Source of the DNA: Enterobacter ludwigii | GTDB taxonomy: Bacteria; Pseudomonadota; Gammaproteobacteria; Enterobacterales; Enterobacteriaceae | Direction: 5' to 3' | Assembly (NCBI GenBank): GCA_023023105.1 | Contig: CP083824.1 | Location: 3,038,001 to 3,102,000 of the forward strand | DNA length: 64,000 nucleotides | Part shown: one piece after another, positions 1 through 8,900 of the stretch | Layout: the number at the start of each line of letters is the position of its first letter | Position numbering within the stretch: position 1 is the first letter of the stretch | The notes under the pieces: generated by a model | Seen by the model: only the letters and a program-made list of their open reading frames with translations | What the model was told of the DNA's origin: nothing | Database searches by the model: none | Position numbers and translations under genes: made by a program

Positions 1-274
1 ACTTCCGGAAGGATTCCGCCGCCGTTTTCGCAACACGTTTAAAGGCACCATCATCGCTGCCGGCGGTTTCACCCGTGATATCGCAGAGCAGGCTCTGGAA
101 GATGATGAGCTGGATCTGGTGGCATTTGGTGTGCCCTACATCGCTAACCCGGATCTGGTTGAAAGAATGCAAAACGGCTGGCCACTGGCAGAAAGTGACC
201 GCGCCACCTACTACGGCGTCAGTGGTTCCCCGGAAAAAGGCTATACCGATTACCCGGTCTGGCAGGCGCAATAA
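1..274 (+). CDS. Alkene reductase (Old Yellow Enzyme family), C-terminal part only
   Basis: The window opens inside this gene; 90 codons remain, read from base 2 to a TAA at 272-274. The visible end contains FGVPYIANPDLVERM and then GYTDYP, the pattern at the C-terminus of NemA-type FMN ene-reductases, where the F-G-x-x-(F/Y)-I-A-N-P segment closes the FMN phosphate site. Such enzymes reduce activated C=C bonds or nitro groups with NADPH in the cytoplasm. It is followed 65 bases later by a DsbA/FrnE-like gene and a short-chain dehydrogenase on the same strand, suggesting a small redox operon. Which ene-reductase subtype it is cannot be told without the N-terminus. Confidence 0.8.
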   Translation, partial: LPEGFRRRFRNTFKGTIIAAGGFTRDIAEQALEDDELDLVAFGVPYIANPDLVERMQNGWPLAESDRATYYGVSGSPEKGYTDYPVWQAQ

Positions 275-339
275 ATCCCATACGGTCGCGGTTCTCTGAT
301 AAGTGAGACCCGACCGCCCAAGGTCTTTGAGGAATCATT

Positions 340-1041
340 ATGCAAACGCTGAAACCCACCCTCACCATCGATATCTGGTCAGATTTGGTCTGCCCGTGGT
401 GCTGGATTGCTAAGAAAAGATTTGAACAGGGTCTGAATCGCTTTGAATTTCGCGATCAGGTGGTGATCCGTCATCACAGCTACCGTCTGGCCGGTGGTAC
501 TCCCGCTATGCCTTTTAAGGATGCCATCGTTAAAAAACTGGGCAGTCAACATTCAGCGGAGCTGATGATGAATCAGGTGGGCACCGCCGGTAAATCTGAA
601 GGTCTGATCTACAACTTTGACGGCATGATGTTTGGTGATACAGAAGATGCACACACCCTGCTGGTTGCCGCGCGTAAGGCCGGAATTGCGGACGCGGTGG
701 AAGAACGTTTTTATCACGGCAGTATCACCGAAGGTCGCTCTCTCTTTGACCGTCAGCAGCTCGTTGCAATGGCCGTAGAAGCCGGTATGGAGAAAGCTGA
801 CGCCGAAGCCGCTCTGGAAAATGACGATTTTCGCGCCACCGTTTCCGACGATGAAGCCCACGCACAGTCTATTGGCCTCAGCGGCGTTCCGGTTTTTGTG
901 ATGAACGAGAAATACGCCATCAGCGGGGCTCAGGGGGCAGACAACTTTTTGAATGCCCTGCGTCAGGTCTGGGATGAACAGCAAACCGAATTTTCAGCCA
1001 CAGCGGGTCAGACCTGCGGAACGGATGGCTGCAGCATTTAA
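340..1041 (+). CDS. DsbA-family (FrnE-like) thiol oxidoreductase
   Basis: A 233-residue thioredoxin-fold protein with a helical insertion, of the DsbA/FrnE group. The active site CPWC is at residues 18-21, and the SGVPVF segment near residue 187 supplies the cis-proline. There is no signal peptide, so it should act in the cytoplasm, unlike DsbA itself. The last residues read CGTDGCSI, giving a second cysteine pair in CX4C spacing at 226 and 231; this is also reported for Deinococcus FrnE. The start ATG is preceded by GAGGAA at suitable spacing. Its place between an ene-reductase and a short-chain dehydrogenase suggests electrophile or redox-stress chemistry, which is inference. Confidence 0.85.
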   Translation: MQTLKPTLTIDIWSDLVCPWCWIAKKRFEQGLNRFEFRDQVVIRHHSYRLAGGTPAMPFKDAIVKKLGSQHSAELMMNQVGTAGKSEGLIYNFDGMMFGDTEDAHTLLVAARKAGIADAVEERFYHGSITEGRSLFDRQQLVAMAVEAGMEKADAEAALENDDFRATVSDDEAHAQSIGLSGVPVFVMNEKYAISGAQGADNFLNALRQVWDEQQTEFSATAGQTCGTDGCSI

Positions 1042-1106
1042 TCCGTCAACCGCCGGCAGTTTCACGCTGCCGGCAACGTCTTACCCACCAGTAATGGAGT
1101 CTGAAA

Positions 1107-1256
1107 ATGAATACATTTTTCAAAGGTAAAAAACTGCTTGTCGTCGGCGGCACCAGCGGCATGGGTCTCGCCGTGGCACGCATGGTACTGGAAGCGGGCG
1201 GCAGTGTGGTGCTGACCGGGAATAAAAAAGACAAAGCCGAAGCGGGGCTTTGTTGA
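1107..1256 (+). pseudogene. Short-chain dehydrogenase/reductase, truncated by an IS
   Basis: Starts with ATG at 1107 behind a GGAG site and encodes the first beta-alpha-beta unit of a Rossmann fold. The dinucleotide-binding glycine motif reads GGTSGMGLAVA. After 46 native codons the frame enters the insertion sequence at 1246 and stops three codons later (TGA 1254-1256). The catalytic Ser-Tyr-Lys region is absent and was not found on the far side of the element, so this is a dead remnant of a roughly 240-250 residue NAD(P)H oxidoreductase. It was probably co-transcribed with the two upstream redox genes. Confidence 0.85.
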
Positions 1257-2302
1257 ATAAATCGAACTTTTGCTGAGTTGAAGGATCAGATCACGCATCT
1301 TCCCGACAACGCAGACCGTTCCGTGGCAAAGCAAAAGTTCAAAATCACCAACTGGCCCACCTACAATAAAGCCCTCATCAACCGTGGCTCCATAACTTTC
1401 TGGCTGGATGATGAAGCTATTCAGGCCTGGTATGAGTCAGCAACACCTTCTTCACGAGGCAGACCTCAGCGCTATTCTGACCTTGCCATCACGACTGTGC
1501 TGGTCATTAAACGCGTATTCAGGCTGACCCTGCGCGCTGCGCAGGGCTTTATTGATTCCATTTTTTCTCTGATGAACGTTCCGCTACGCTGCCCGGATTA
1601 CAGCTGTGTCAGCAGGCGGGCAAAGTCGGTTAATGTCAGTTTCAAAACGCCCACCCGGGGTGAAATCGCACACCTGGTAATTGATTCCACCGGGCTGAAG
1701 GTCTTCGGTGAAGGCGAGTGGAAAGTCAAAAAGCATGGCCAGGAACGCCGCCGTATCTGGCGTAAGCTGCATCTCGCCGTTGACAGTAAAACACATGAAA
1801 TCATCTGCGCTGACCTGTCGCTGAACAACGTTACGGACTCAGAGGCCTTCCCCGGGTTAATCCGGCAAACCCACCGGAAAATCGGGGCAGCATCGGCAGA
1901 CGGCGCTTACGACACCCGGCTCTGTCACGATGAACTGCGGCGTAAGAAAATCAGCGCGCTTATCCCGCCCCGAAAAGGCGCGGGTTACTGGCCCGGTGAA
2001 TATGCAGACCGTAACCGTGCTGTTGCGAATCAGCGAATGACCGGGAGTAATGCGCGGTGGAAATGGACAACAGATTACAACCGTCGCTCGATAGCGGAAA
2101 CGGCGATGTACCGGGTAAAACAGCAGTTCGGGGGTTCACTGACGCTGCGTGACTACGATGGTCAGGTTGCGGAGGCTATGGCCCTGGTACGAGCGCTGAA
2201 CAAAATGACGAAAGCAGGTATGCCTGAAAGCGTGCGTATTGCCTGAAAACACAACCCGCTACGGGGGAGACTTACCCGAAATCTGATTTATTCAACAAAG
2301 CC
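1246..2302 (+). mobile_element. IS5-family element, IS903 group (1057 bp)
   Basis: Perfect 18-bp terminal inverted repeats GGCTTTGTTGAATAAATC (1246-1263) and its complement (2285-2302) bound 1057 bp, the length of IS903. One transposase gene fills the element. IS903 makes 9-bp target duplications, but the flanks read CCGAAGCGG (1237-1245) and TCTCTTTGC (2303-2311), which do not match. The element therefore does not sit in a simple insertion site: either one side was deleted after insertion or two copies recombined. Confidence 0.95.
1323..2246 (+). CDS. IS903-group transposase
   Basis: A 307-residue DDE transposase when read from GTG at 1323 (VAKQKFKITNWP), the length and N-terminus expected for IS903. 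An upstream in-frame ATG at 1278 would add 15 residues unlike the family. The catalytic acidic residues sit in LVIDSTGLKVFG, SADGAYDTR and SIAETAMYR (first Asp, second Asp, Glu). It appears intact and could be active. It differs visibly from IS903B as I recall it (for example ITFWLDDEAI), so it is a relative and not the reference element. Confidence 0.93.
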   Translation: MAKQKFKITNWPTYNKALINRGSITFWLDDEAIQAWYESATPSSRGRPQRYSDLAITTVLVIKRVFRLTLRAAQGFIDSIFSLMNVPLRCPDYSCVSRRAKSVNVSFKTPTRGEIAHLVIDSTGLKVFGEGEWKVKKHGQERRRIWRKLHLAVDSKTHEIICADLSLNNVTDSEAFPGLIRQTHRKIGAASADGAYDTRLCHDELRRKKISALIPPRKGAGYWPGEYADRNRAVANQRMTGSNARWKWTTDYNRRSIAETAMYRVKQQFGGSLTLRDYDGQVAEAMALVRALNKMTKAGMPESVRIA

Positions 2303-2613
2303 TCTCTTTGCTGCAAAAAATGAGCCGAGCGGACCGCTCGAGGTTGACAGAAGAGATCATTCGTATCCGAAATCCAGGCATCTCGAATTCAGGTGTAAAA
2401 GCAGCGATGAAAGCTGGGGTTTACCCTAAACGTTATCCATCGGAAGCGTTGCAGTTGCTCTTACAGCGTGAACTGTTGAATGCCATTTCAAACTCCTCGG
2501 CATTTGTTGGAAGTGCTGTCTCGGGTACAATCAGGAATCCGCAGAATATTACACAATCTGGTAAATACGTTTTTGGTTTGATTCAGTCTTTTTCATTTAC
2601 AGGAAGTTATTGA
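2303..2613 (+). pseudogene. 5'-truncated ORF of unknown function
   Basis: The frame is open from the IS boundary to TGA at 2611-2613 and gives about 100 residues. It includes a basic stretch (RADRSRLTEEIIRIR) and a hydrophobic-to-polar tail ending FSFTGSY. I do not recognise the family. Because the frame runs straight out of the end of the insertion sequence and has no convincing start with a ribosome site, it looks like the C-terminal remainder of a longer gene whose front was lost. The DNA is AT-richer than the flanking core genes. It ends 7 bases before the next ORF, so the two were probably co-transcribed. Confidence 0.45.
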
Positions 2614-2620
2614 CCCGGAC

Positions 2621-3226
2621 ATGATAAATTACATCAAGAAGAGCCTTGCATTAAGTACTGTAATAACAGGTGAAATGGCGACTGACGATCGCCAACGGCT
2701 TGAATCATTGAAAGATCGCTTAAAAGGTCAGTTCGGTGTTCCTGTGGGTGTACATATGACAGGCATTCCATTAGCAATAAGTACCTTACTCACTATTTTT
2801 TGCTACGCTATGCTACAAGTTTCTGTCTGGATGTGGCTATTTCGTCTGCTCGGCTTACCTGAATTCAAAGTAATGATGGGAGTATTCCTGGCAGCAGTAG
2901 CGTATTGCATGATAGTGATGACCACAATGTTCCTGGCTGCCCGGGGTTCCTTGACAGGATATAAACTGCATATTTCCGTTATCACGCTGACTGGCTTGAT
3001 GAACATCGTTTATTTTATCTGGACGTGGAATTCGCTTTTATTCGGCTCTGTTGAGAATTACACACCACAAATAACTTCTTTTTTAGGGCTGGTATTTTTC
3101 TGCCTGAATATCGCGTGGATGAATACATCGGTCTTTTACCGTTCAATCGCTCTAACGCTACATAATCGGGTTTGGCGTAAGCAGTTGAAAATTGAGGCAA
3201 AGCAAATGGCAGGCCTCAAAGGTTGA
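2621..3226 (+). CDS. Four-helix inner-membrane protein, unknown function
   Basis: A 201-residue protein with four predicted membrane helices, at about residues 49-70, 83-108, 117-137 and 150-172. A roughly 45-residue charged N-terminal region precedes them and a basic C-terminal tail (RVWRKQLKIEAKQ) follows. ATG 2621 has only a distant AGGAAG site; ATG 2675 (MATDDRQ) follows AGGTGA closely and may be the real start. No family recognised. The AT-rich composition, the position next to an IS element and the coupling to a truncated upstream gene suggest transferred DNA. A membrane immunity protein partnered with the truncated gene is one possibility, but nothing in the sequence proves it. Confidence 0.55.
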   Translation: MINYIKKSLALSTVITGEMATDDRQRLESLKDRLKGQFGVPVGVHMTGIPLAISTLLTIFCYAMLQVSVWMWLFRLLGLPEFKVMMGVFLAAVAYCMIVMTTMFLAARGSLTGYKLHISVITLTGLMNIVYFIWTWNSLLFGSVENYTPQITSFLGLVFFCLNIAWMNTSVFYRSIALTLHNRVWRKQLKIEAKQMAGLKG

Positions 3227-3402
3227 CGGTAAGAGTCTATTGAGCGAAAGCCGTACAAAGAGTCAACAACACGGGGGACATCTTTCGTTGTAAAGGAGCC
3301 CCTTTTTACACAGGCTTATTTTTTCCCTTTCATCCTGTTCTTACGCGCTTTTTTCCTCCCTGCTATACACTCTTACTAACGCTAAAAAAGGGAGCAGCGC
3401 GG

Positions 3403-4302
3403 ATGGCAACCTATCCAGACAGTTTATTGATTCTCAATGGCAAAAGTGCAGGCAACGATCTGTTGCGTCAGGCAATTCAGGTTTTGCGTGAAGACGGTGC
3501 GCGTATCCACGTGCGAGTGACATGGGAAAAAGGCGACGCGGCACGTTATATCAATGAAGCGCTCGGCCTGGGTGTCAAAACCATTATTTCCGGCGGCGGT
3601 GATGGCACCATCAATGAGATCGCGTCTGCCCTGATTGATTTAAACCAGGCCAACCGCCCGGTGATGGGGATTTTGCCGCTCGGTACCGCCAATGATTTTG
3701 CTACCAGCGTCGGGATCCCGGAAGATTTAGAGAAAGCACTCCAGCTGGCAATCCTTGGCAAGGCCACCGCCGTGGATATTGCCCAGGTGAATGACAAAAC
3801 CTGCTTTATCAATATGGCGACCGGCGGATTTGGTACGCGCATTACCAGCGAAACGCCGGAAAAACTGAAGGCGGCGCTGGGTGGTGTTTCATACCTGATC
3901 CATGGACTGATGCGAATGGACACCCTAAAGCCAGACCGCTGTGAAATTCGCGGTGAAGATTTTCAGTGGCAAGGTGACGCGCTGGTGATTGGTATCGGTA
4001 ATGGCCGTCAGGCAGGCGGTGGGCAGCAGCTTTGCCCGGAAGCGCTGATTAATGACGGTCAGCTGCAGTTGCGTATTTTCACAGGTGATGGACTGCTGCC
4101 CGCACTGTTTACCACATTGACCCGCCCGGAAGAGAGCCCGAATATTATTGACGGGAAATCAGCATGGTTTGAAGTGGATGCTCCGCACGGAATGACGTTT
4201 AATCTGGACGGAGAGCCATTGAGCGGGAAGCATTTCCGCATAGAAGTTTTGCCCGGCGCGCTACAATGCAGATTGCCGCCGGATTGTGCGCTTTTGCGCT
4301 GA
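3403..4302 (+). CDS. yegS: Lipid kinase YegS
   Basis: A 299-residue member of the diacylglycerol-kinase catalytic family; E. coli YegS also has 299 residues and phosphorylates phosphatidylglycerol in vitro. The nucleotide-binding GGGDGT motif is at residues 64-69 and the [10 protein letters not shown] substrate/ATP-site segment at 91-100. There is no membrane segment, so it should be a cytosolic or peripheral enzyme. ATG 3403 is preceded by GGGAGCAG. It is a single gene with a strong hairpin 37 bases downstream. Its AT-rich left neighbours are unrelated to it. Confidence 0.93.
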   Translation: MATYPDSLLILNGKSAGNDLLRQAIQVLREDGARIHVRVTWEKGDAARYINEALGLGVKTIISGGGDGTINEIASALIDLNQANRPVMGILPLGTANDFATSVGIPEDLEKALQLAILGKATAVDIAQVNDKTCFINMATGGFGTRITSETPEKLKAALGGVSYLIHGLMRMDTLKPDRCEIRGEDFQWQGDALVIGIGNGRQAGGGQQLCPEALINDGQLQLRIFTGDGLLPALFTTLTRPEESPNIIDGKSAWFEVDAPHGMTFNLDGEPLSGKHFRIEVLPGALQCRLPPDCALLR

Positions 4303-4338
4303 TGTTTTACACAGTGCACGATGATGCCCTCACCCCAA

Positions 4339-4359
4339 CCCTCTCCCACCGGGAGAGGG
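4339..4359. terminator. Strong hairpin between convergent yegS and fbaB
   Basis: CCCTCTCCC and GGGAGAGGG form a perfect 9-bp stem with an ACC loop between the ends of two convergent genes. There is no long T-run on either side, so it may act as a Rho-dependent end or mRNA 3' protector and not as a classic intrinsic terminator. Confidence 0.55.
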
Positions 4360-4370
4360 AGATGGAGGCG

Positions 4371-5423
4371 TCAGGCAATCGTCACTTTGCTGTCCAGATA
4401 CACATCCTGAACGGCATTGATCAGCTTCACGCCGTCGGCCATTGATTTCTTAAACGCCTTACGGCCCAGGATCAGCCCCATGCCGCCCGCGCGTTTGTTA
4501 ATCACCGCCGTACGCACCGCGTCGGACAGGTCGGTATCACCGCCCGCAGCACCACCGGAGTTGATAAGCCCCGCGCGTCCCATATAGCAGTTCGCCAGCT
4601 GGTAGCGCACCAGGTCGATAGGGTTATCGCTGGTCAGCTTGCTATAGACACGGTCATCGGTGTAACCAAAGTTTACCGCTTTGTACCCGCCGTTATTCTC
4701 GGCCATTTTCTGCTTCACGATATCTGCGCCGATGGTCGCCGCCAGGTGGTTCGCCTGGCCGGTCAGGTCAGCGGACACGTGATAGTCCACGCCGTCTTTT
4801 TTGAACGCCGAGTTACGCAGGTACGCCCACAGCACCGTCACCAACCCCAGCTCGTGCGCGCGTTCAAAGGCCGCAGAGATCTCTTCAATCTGGCGGCGCG
4901 ACTGCTCGGAACCGAAGTAGATGGTCGCCCCGACGGCTACCGCGCCCATATTGAACGCCTGCTCTACGCTGGCGTAGAGGGTCTGGTCATATTCTGTCGG
5001 GTAGCTGAGGGTTTCGTTGTGGTTCAGCTTCACCAGGAATGGAATACGGTGGGCATAGCGACGTGAAACGGATGCCAGCACGCCATAGGTCGACGCCACA
5101 CAGTTACAGCCCGCTTCAATCGCCAGCTCAACAATGTTCTTTGGATCGAAATAGAGCGGGTTAGCCGCAAAAGATGCACCGGCTGAATGTTCAACCCCCT
5201 GATCAACCGGAAGGATAGAGAGATACCCGGTGCCGCCGAGTCTCCCGGTGTTGTAGAGCGTCTGCATATTTCTCAGGACCGCAGGCGGACGGTTGTTATC
5301 AACCATTACGCGGTCAACGTAGTCGTGACCAGGCAGATAGAGCTGGTCGGCTGGAATGGTCATACAACGATGCTGTAAAAGGCTGTCGGCGTCTTTGCCA
5401 AGCAACTGTGCAATATCAGTCAT
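4371..5423 (-). CDS. fbaB: Class I fructose-bisphosphate aldolase
   Basis: A 350-residue DhnA-type class I aldolase, the same length as E. coli FbaB. It cleaves fructose 1,6-bisphosphate through a Schiff base and is favoured during gluconeogenic growth. The likely Schiff-base lysine is K237 in ADIVKQK, and the [14 protein letters not shown] segment forms part of the barrel. The start was set at MTDIAQLL (ATG at 5423); the frame stays open 18 codons further upstream but that part is not in the family. It diverges from yegT across about 250 bases that must hold both promoters. Confidence 0.96.
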   Translation of the reverse strand: MTDIAQLLGKDADSLLQHRCMTIPADQLYLPGHDYVDRVMVDNNRPPAVLRNMQTLYNTGRLGGTGYLSILPVDQGVEHSAGASFAANPLYFDPKNIVELAIEAGCNCVASTYGVLASVSRRYAHRIPFLVKLNHNETLSYPTEYDQTLYASVEQAFNMGAVAVGATIYFGSEQSRRQIEEISAAFERAHELGLVTVLWAYLRNSAFKKDGVDYHVSADLTGQANHLAATIGADIVKQKMAENNGGYKAVNFGYTDDRVYSKLTSDNPIDLVRYQLANCYMGRAGLINSGGAAGGDTDLSDAVRTAVINKRAGGMGLILGRKAFKKSMADGVKLINAVQDVYLDSKVTIA

Positions 5424-5672
5424 GTGATACTCCCGTAAGTCCGACGTCATGTCGGTGAATGTAATCCATTCCCACATATTTGCGGGCAGACTAAGCCTGG
5501 TACCGACTTAACAGATTTTCCAGCTTTTGCATTTTTTTCAGCGCAATCTGCTGGCTCGTTTCGTGTACAACAAAACTGTTACACCGATCAAACATTCGCC
5601 ACAAAGGTATTTAAAAGGTATTATTGAATGGTATGTTAAAGGCGTACCCTCTCTGACATGCAGGATTAAAAA

Positions 5673-6949
5673 ATGAAAACGAAAGTCCAACTGTCGTTCA
5701 TGATGTTTGTTGAATGGTTTATCTGGGGCGCGTGGTTTGTGCCGCTGTGGCTGTGGTTGAGCAAGAGCGGTTTTACCGCCGGAGAAATTGGCTGGTCTTA
5801 CGCCTGTACAGCGATTGCCGCCATTCTCTCACCTATTCTGGTCGGCTCGCTGACGGACCGCTTCTTTGCCGCGCAGAAAGTGCTGGCGGTGCTGATGTTT
5901 GCCGGTGCCATTCTGATGTACTTCGCCGCACAGCAAACCAGTTCAGCACCTTCTTCCCGCTGCTGCTGGTTTACTCTCTGACCTATATGCCCACTATCGC
6001 GTTGACTAACAGTATTGCCTTCGCCAACGTGGACGACGTCGAGGCCGATTTCCCACGTATCCGCGTGATGGGGACGATTGGCTGGATTGCTTCCGGTCTG
6101 GCGTGCGGTTTCCTGCCGCAGATGCTGGGCTTTAGCGATATTTCCGATACCAATATTCCGCTGTTGATGACCGCAGCCAGCTCCGCCCTGCTCGGCGTAT
6201 TTGCCCTGTTCCTGCCGAATACCCCGCCGAAGAGCACCGGCAAGCTGGATTTCAAAGTGATGCTGGGGCTGGATGCGTTAATTCTGCTGCGCGATAAAAA
6301 CTTCCTCGTGTTCTTCTTCTGCTCGTTCCTGTTCGCCATGCCGCTGGCCTTCTACTACATCTTCGCTAACGGCTATCTCACCGAAGTGGGGATGAAAAAC
6401 GCCACCGGCTGGATGACGCTCGGCCAGTTCTCCGAAATCTTCTTTATGCTGGCACTGCCGTTCTTCACCAAACGCTTTGGTATTAAGAAGGTCTTACTGC
6501 TGGGCCTGATCACCGCCGCTATCCGCTACGGGTTCTTCGTTTACGGCGGTGCGGAACAGTACTTCACTTACGCCCTGCTGTTCCTCGGCATTCTGCTGCA
6601 CGGCGTGAGCTACGACTTCTATTATGTGACCGCCTATATCTATGTGGATAAAAAAGCGCCGGTGCATATGCGCACCGCCGCACAAGGTCTGATTACGCTG
6701 TGTTGCCAGGGCTTTGGTAGCCTGCTGGGTTACCGTCTGGGCGGCGTGATGATGGAAAAAATGTTCGCATACAAAGAGCCGGTGAACGGGCTGACCTTCA
6801 ACTGGGCCGGAATGTGGGCATTCGGAGGGATCATGATTGCCGTGATCGCCGTGCTGTTTATGCTGTTTTTCCGCGAATCGGATAAAGAGATCACCGCAAT
6901 TGAGGTGGTTGATGGCGATGCCGCGCTGACACAAGGGGAAGTGAAATGA
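5673..6949 (+). pseudogene. yegT: Nucleoside-type MFS transporter YegT, frameshifted
   Basis: The nucleoside:H+ symporter-type permease YegT is split by a frameshift. The first 96 or so codons (from ATG 5673, MKTKVQLSFMMFVEWF) read in one frame up to AAQQTS. The rest (FFPLLLVYSLTYMPT to ITAIEVVD) continues in another frame to TGA at 6947-6949. Restoring one base near 5941-5944, for example AGTTC to AGTTTC, gives 425 residues, the E. coli length. Apart from this the membrane helices are well conserved, so the lesion is recent or a sequencing error. It overlaps yegU by 4 bases (ATGA). Confidence 0.9.
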
Positions 6950-7950
6950 AACAAGAACGTGTTCTCGGTGCCCTTTACGGGCAGGCGTTAGGGGATGCAA
7001 TGGGCATGCCGTCGGAGCTGTGGCCGAGAAAGCGTGTCAAAGCGCACTTTGGCTGGATCGACCGCTTTTTACCCGGCCCGGCAGAGAATAATGCGGCCTG
7101 CTATTTCAAACAGGCCGAGTTCACCGATGACACCTCCATGGCACTATGTCTGGCGGATGCGATTATCGAATGCGATGGGGAGATTAGCGCAGACGTTATC
7201 GGCAAACATATTCTGCACTGGGCGCTCGATTTCGACGCGTTTAATAAAAACGTGCTCGGCCCGACCTCCAAAATCGCGCTTAACGCGATTCGCGACGGGA
7301 AACCGGTTAGCGAACTGGAAAACAACGGCGTGACTAACGGGGCGGCGATGCGCGCCTCCCCGCTGGGCTGCCTGCTCCCGGCCACGCGTCTGGAACACTT
7401 TGTTGAACAGGTGGCGCTGGCTTCCAGTCCGACCCATAAATCGGATCTCGCGATTGCCGGCGCGGTGGTGATTGCCTGGGCGGTTTCTCGCGCCATCGAC
7501 GGCGAACGCTGGCAGAACATCGTCGATGCCCTGCCGGGTATCGCCCGCTATGCGCAGGAGGTGAAAACCACCACCTTCAGCGCGTCGCTGGCAGCACGTA
7601 TTGAGCTGGCGCTTAAAACCGTGCGTGAAGCCAACGGCACAGAATCGGCCAGCGAGCAGGTGTATCAGCTCGTCGGGGCTGGAACCAGCACCATCGAGTC
7701 CGTTCCGGCGGCCATTGCAATGGTTGAACTGGCAGGAACCGACCCGAACCGCTGTGCCATTTTATGTGCCAACCTGGGCGGTGATACGGACACCATTGGC
7801 GCGATGGCGACGGCCATATGCGGCGCACTCCACGGGGTGCAGGCTATTGATCCGCAGCTGAAAGAGGAACTCGACGCTGTGAACCAGCTTGATTTTGGTC
7901 ACTATTGCGAGAAACTTCTGCGCTACCGGGAGCAAAGGGAGGGCGTATGA
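6946..7950 (+). CDS. yegU: ADP-ribosylglycohydrolase family protein YegU
   Basis: A 334-residue cytosolic member of the DraG/ADP-ribosylglycohydrolase family. These are all-helical dinuclear-metal hydrolases that cleave N- or O-glycosidic bonds of ADP-ribose. Metal ligands are visible in TDDT (residues 60-63) and in LGGDTDT near residue 278; GDAMGMPSE near residue 17 is also characteristic. It overlaps yegT upstream and yegV downstream by ATGA junctions, so the three are translationally coupled. Its substrate is unknown; the nucleoside-type transporter and sugar-type kinase beside it point to a small N-glycoside, which is inference. Confidence 0.9.
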   Translation: MKQERVLGALYGQALGDAMGMPSELWPRKRVKAHFGWIDRFLPGPAENNAACYFKQAEFTDDTSMALCLADAIIECDGEISADVIGKHILHWALDFDAFNKNVLGPTSKIALNAIRDGKPVSELENNGVTNGAAMRASPLGCLLPATRLEHFVEQVALASSPTHKSDLAIAGAVVIAWAVSRAIDGERWQNIVDALPGIARYAQEVKTTTFSASLAARIELALKTVREANGTESASEQVYQLVGAGTSTIESVPAAIAMVELAGTDPNRCAILCANLGGDTDTIGAMATAICGALHGVQAIDPQLKEELDAVNQLDFGHYCEKLLRYREQREGV

Positions 7951-8900
7951 ATTCTTTTGCCCAACGCCTTAAAACACTGCACGCGACACGACCGGTGACG
8001 GTGCTGGGCGCAGCGGTCATTGACGTTATTGCCGATGCCTACGCCCTGCCCTGGCGCGGATGTGATATCGAGCTTAAACAGCAGGGCGTCAATATCGGCG
8101 GCTGTGCGCTGAACATTGCCATCGCCCTTAAACGGCTCGGCATTACGGCGCAAAACGCCCTGCCCGTCGGCCATGGCGTTTGGGCGGATATTATCCGTAA
8201 CGCCATGGCGAAGCAGGATTTGCACAGCGCCGTAGAGGCCGAAACCGGCGATAACGGCTGGTGTCTGGCGCTGGTAGAGCCGGATGGTGAACGCACTTTT
8301 ATGTCGTTTAGCGGTGTGGAGAACCAGTGGCAACAGCGCTGGCTGGAAGCACTTCACGTGCCGCCAGCGAGTCTGGTATATCTCTCCGGCTATCAGCTGG
8401 CATCGCCGTGCGGCGAGCTCCTGACGTCCTGGCTGGAAGGGTTACAGGCGATCGCCGCCTTTATTGATTTTGGCCCACGCATCGCCGATATTCCTGACGC
8501 ACTAATGGCGCGAATTATGGCCTGTAAACCGATCGTCTCGCTTAATCGCCAGGAGGCGCAGATTGCTGCTGAACGATTTGATATGGCGCCTGCACGCTTA
8601 GGGGCACAGTGGCAGCAGCGTTTTGGCTCGGCGCTAATTATTCGCCACGACAAAGACGGTGCGACCTGGCATGACGGTGACGCCTCAGGTTCTGTTCCGG
8701 CGTTTCCCGCCACCGTGGTCGACACAATCGGGGCAGGTGACAGTCATGCTGGCGGAACGCTTGCCGGGCTGGCTGCGGGGTGGAGTCTTGCAGACTCTGT
8801 CCTGCTGGGTAATGCGGTAGCCGCCTGGGTTGTCAGCCACCGTGGCGGTGATTGCGCCCCTACTCTCGAGGAATTACTCCTCGCACACAAAGACGTATAG
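7947..8900 (+). CDS. yegV: PfkB-family sugar/nucleoside kinase YegV
   Basis: A 317-residue ribokinase/PfkB-fold kinase. The C-terminal signature DTIGAGDSHAGG, with the catalytic-base aspartate of GAGD, lies near residue 262. The N-terminal GGCALNIAIALKRLG is the substrate-lid glycine motif. Start ATG 7947 overlaps the yegU stop (ATGA) and follows GGGAGGGCG. It is the last gene of yegTUV and overlaps the convergent yegW by 27 bases. The substrate is unidentified; kinases of this fold act on ribose, nucleosides or fructose-type sugars. Confidence 0.9.
   Translation: MNSFAQRLKTLHATRPVTVLGAAVIDVIADAYALPWRGCDIELKQQGVNIGGCALNIAIALKRLGITAQNALPVGHGVWADIIRNAMAKQDLHSAVEAETGDNGWCLALVEPDGERTFMSFSGVENQWQQRWLEALHVPPASLVYLSGYQLASPCGELLTSWLEGLQAIAAFIDFGPRIADIPDALMARIMACKPIVSLNRQEAQIAAERFDMAPARLGAQWQQRFGSALIIRHDKDGATWHDGDASGSVPAFPATVVDTIGAGDSHAGGTLAGLAAGWSLADSVLLGNAVAAWVVSHRGGDCAPTLEELLLAHKDV

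Noticed and set aside
3271..3307. Possible terminator before yegS (GGGG...CCCC then TTTTT)
   Set aside because: The stem is interrupted by several unpaired bases and depends on how it is folded; too weak to list.
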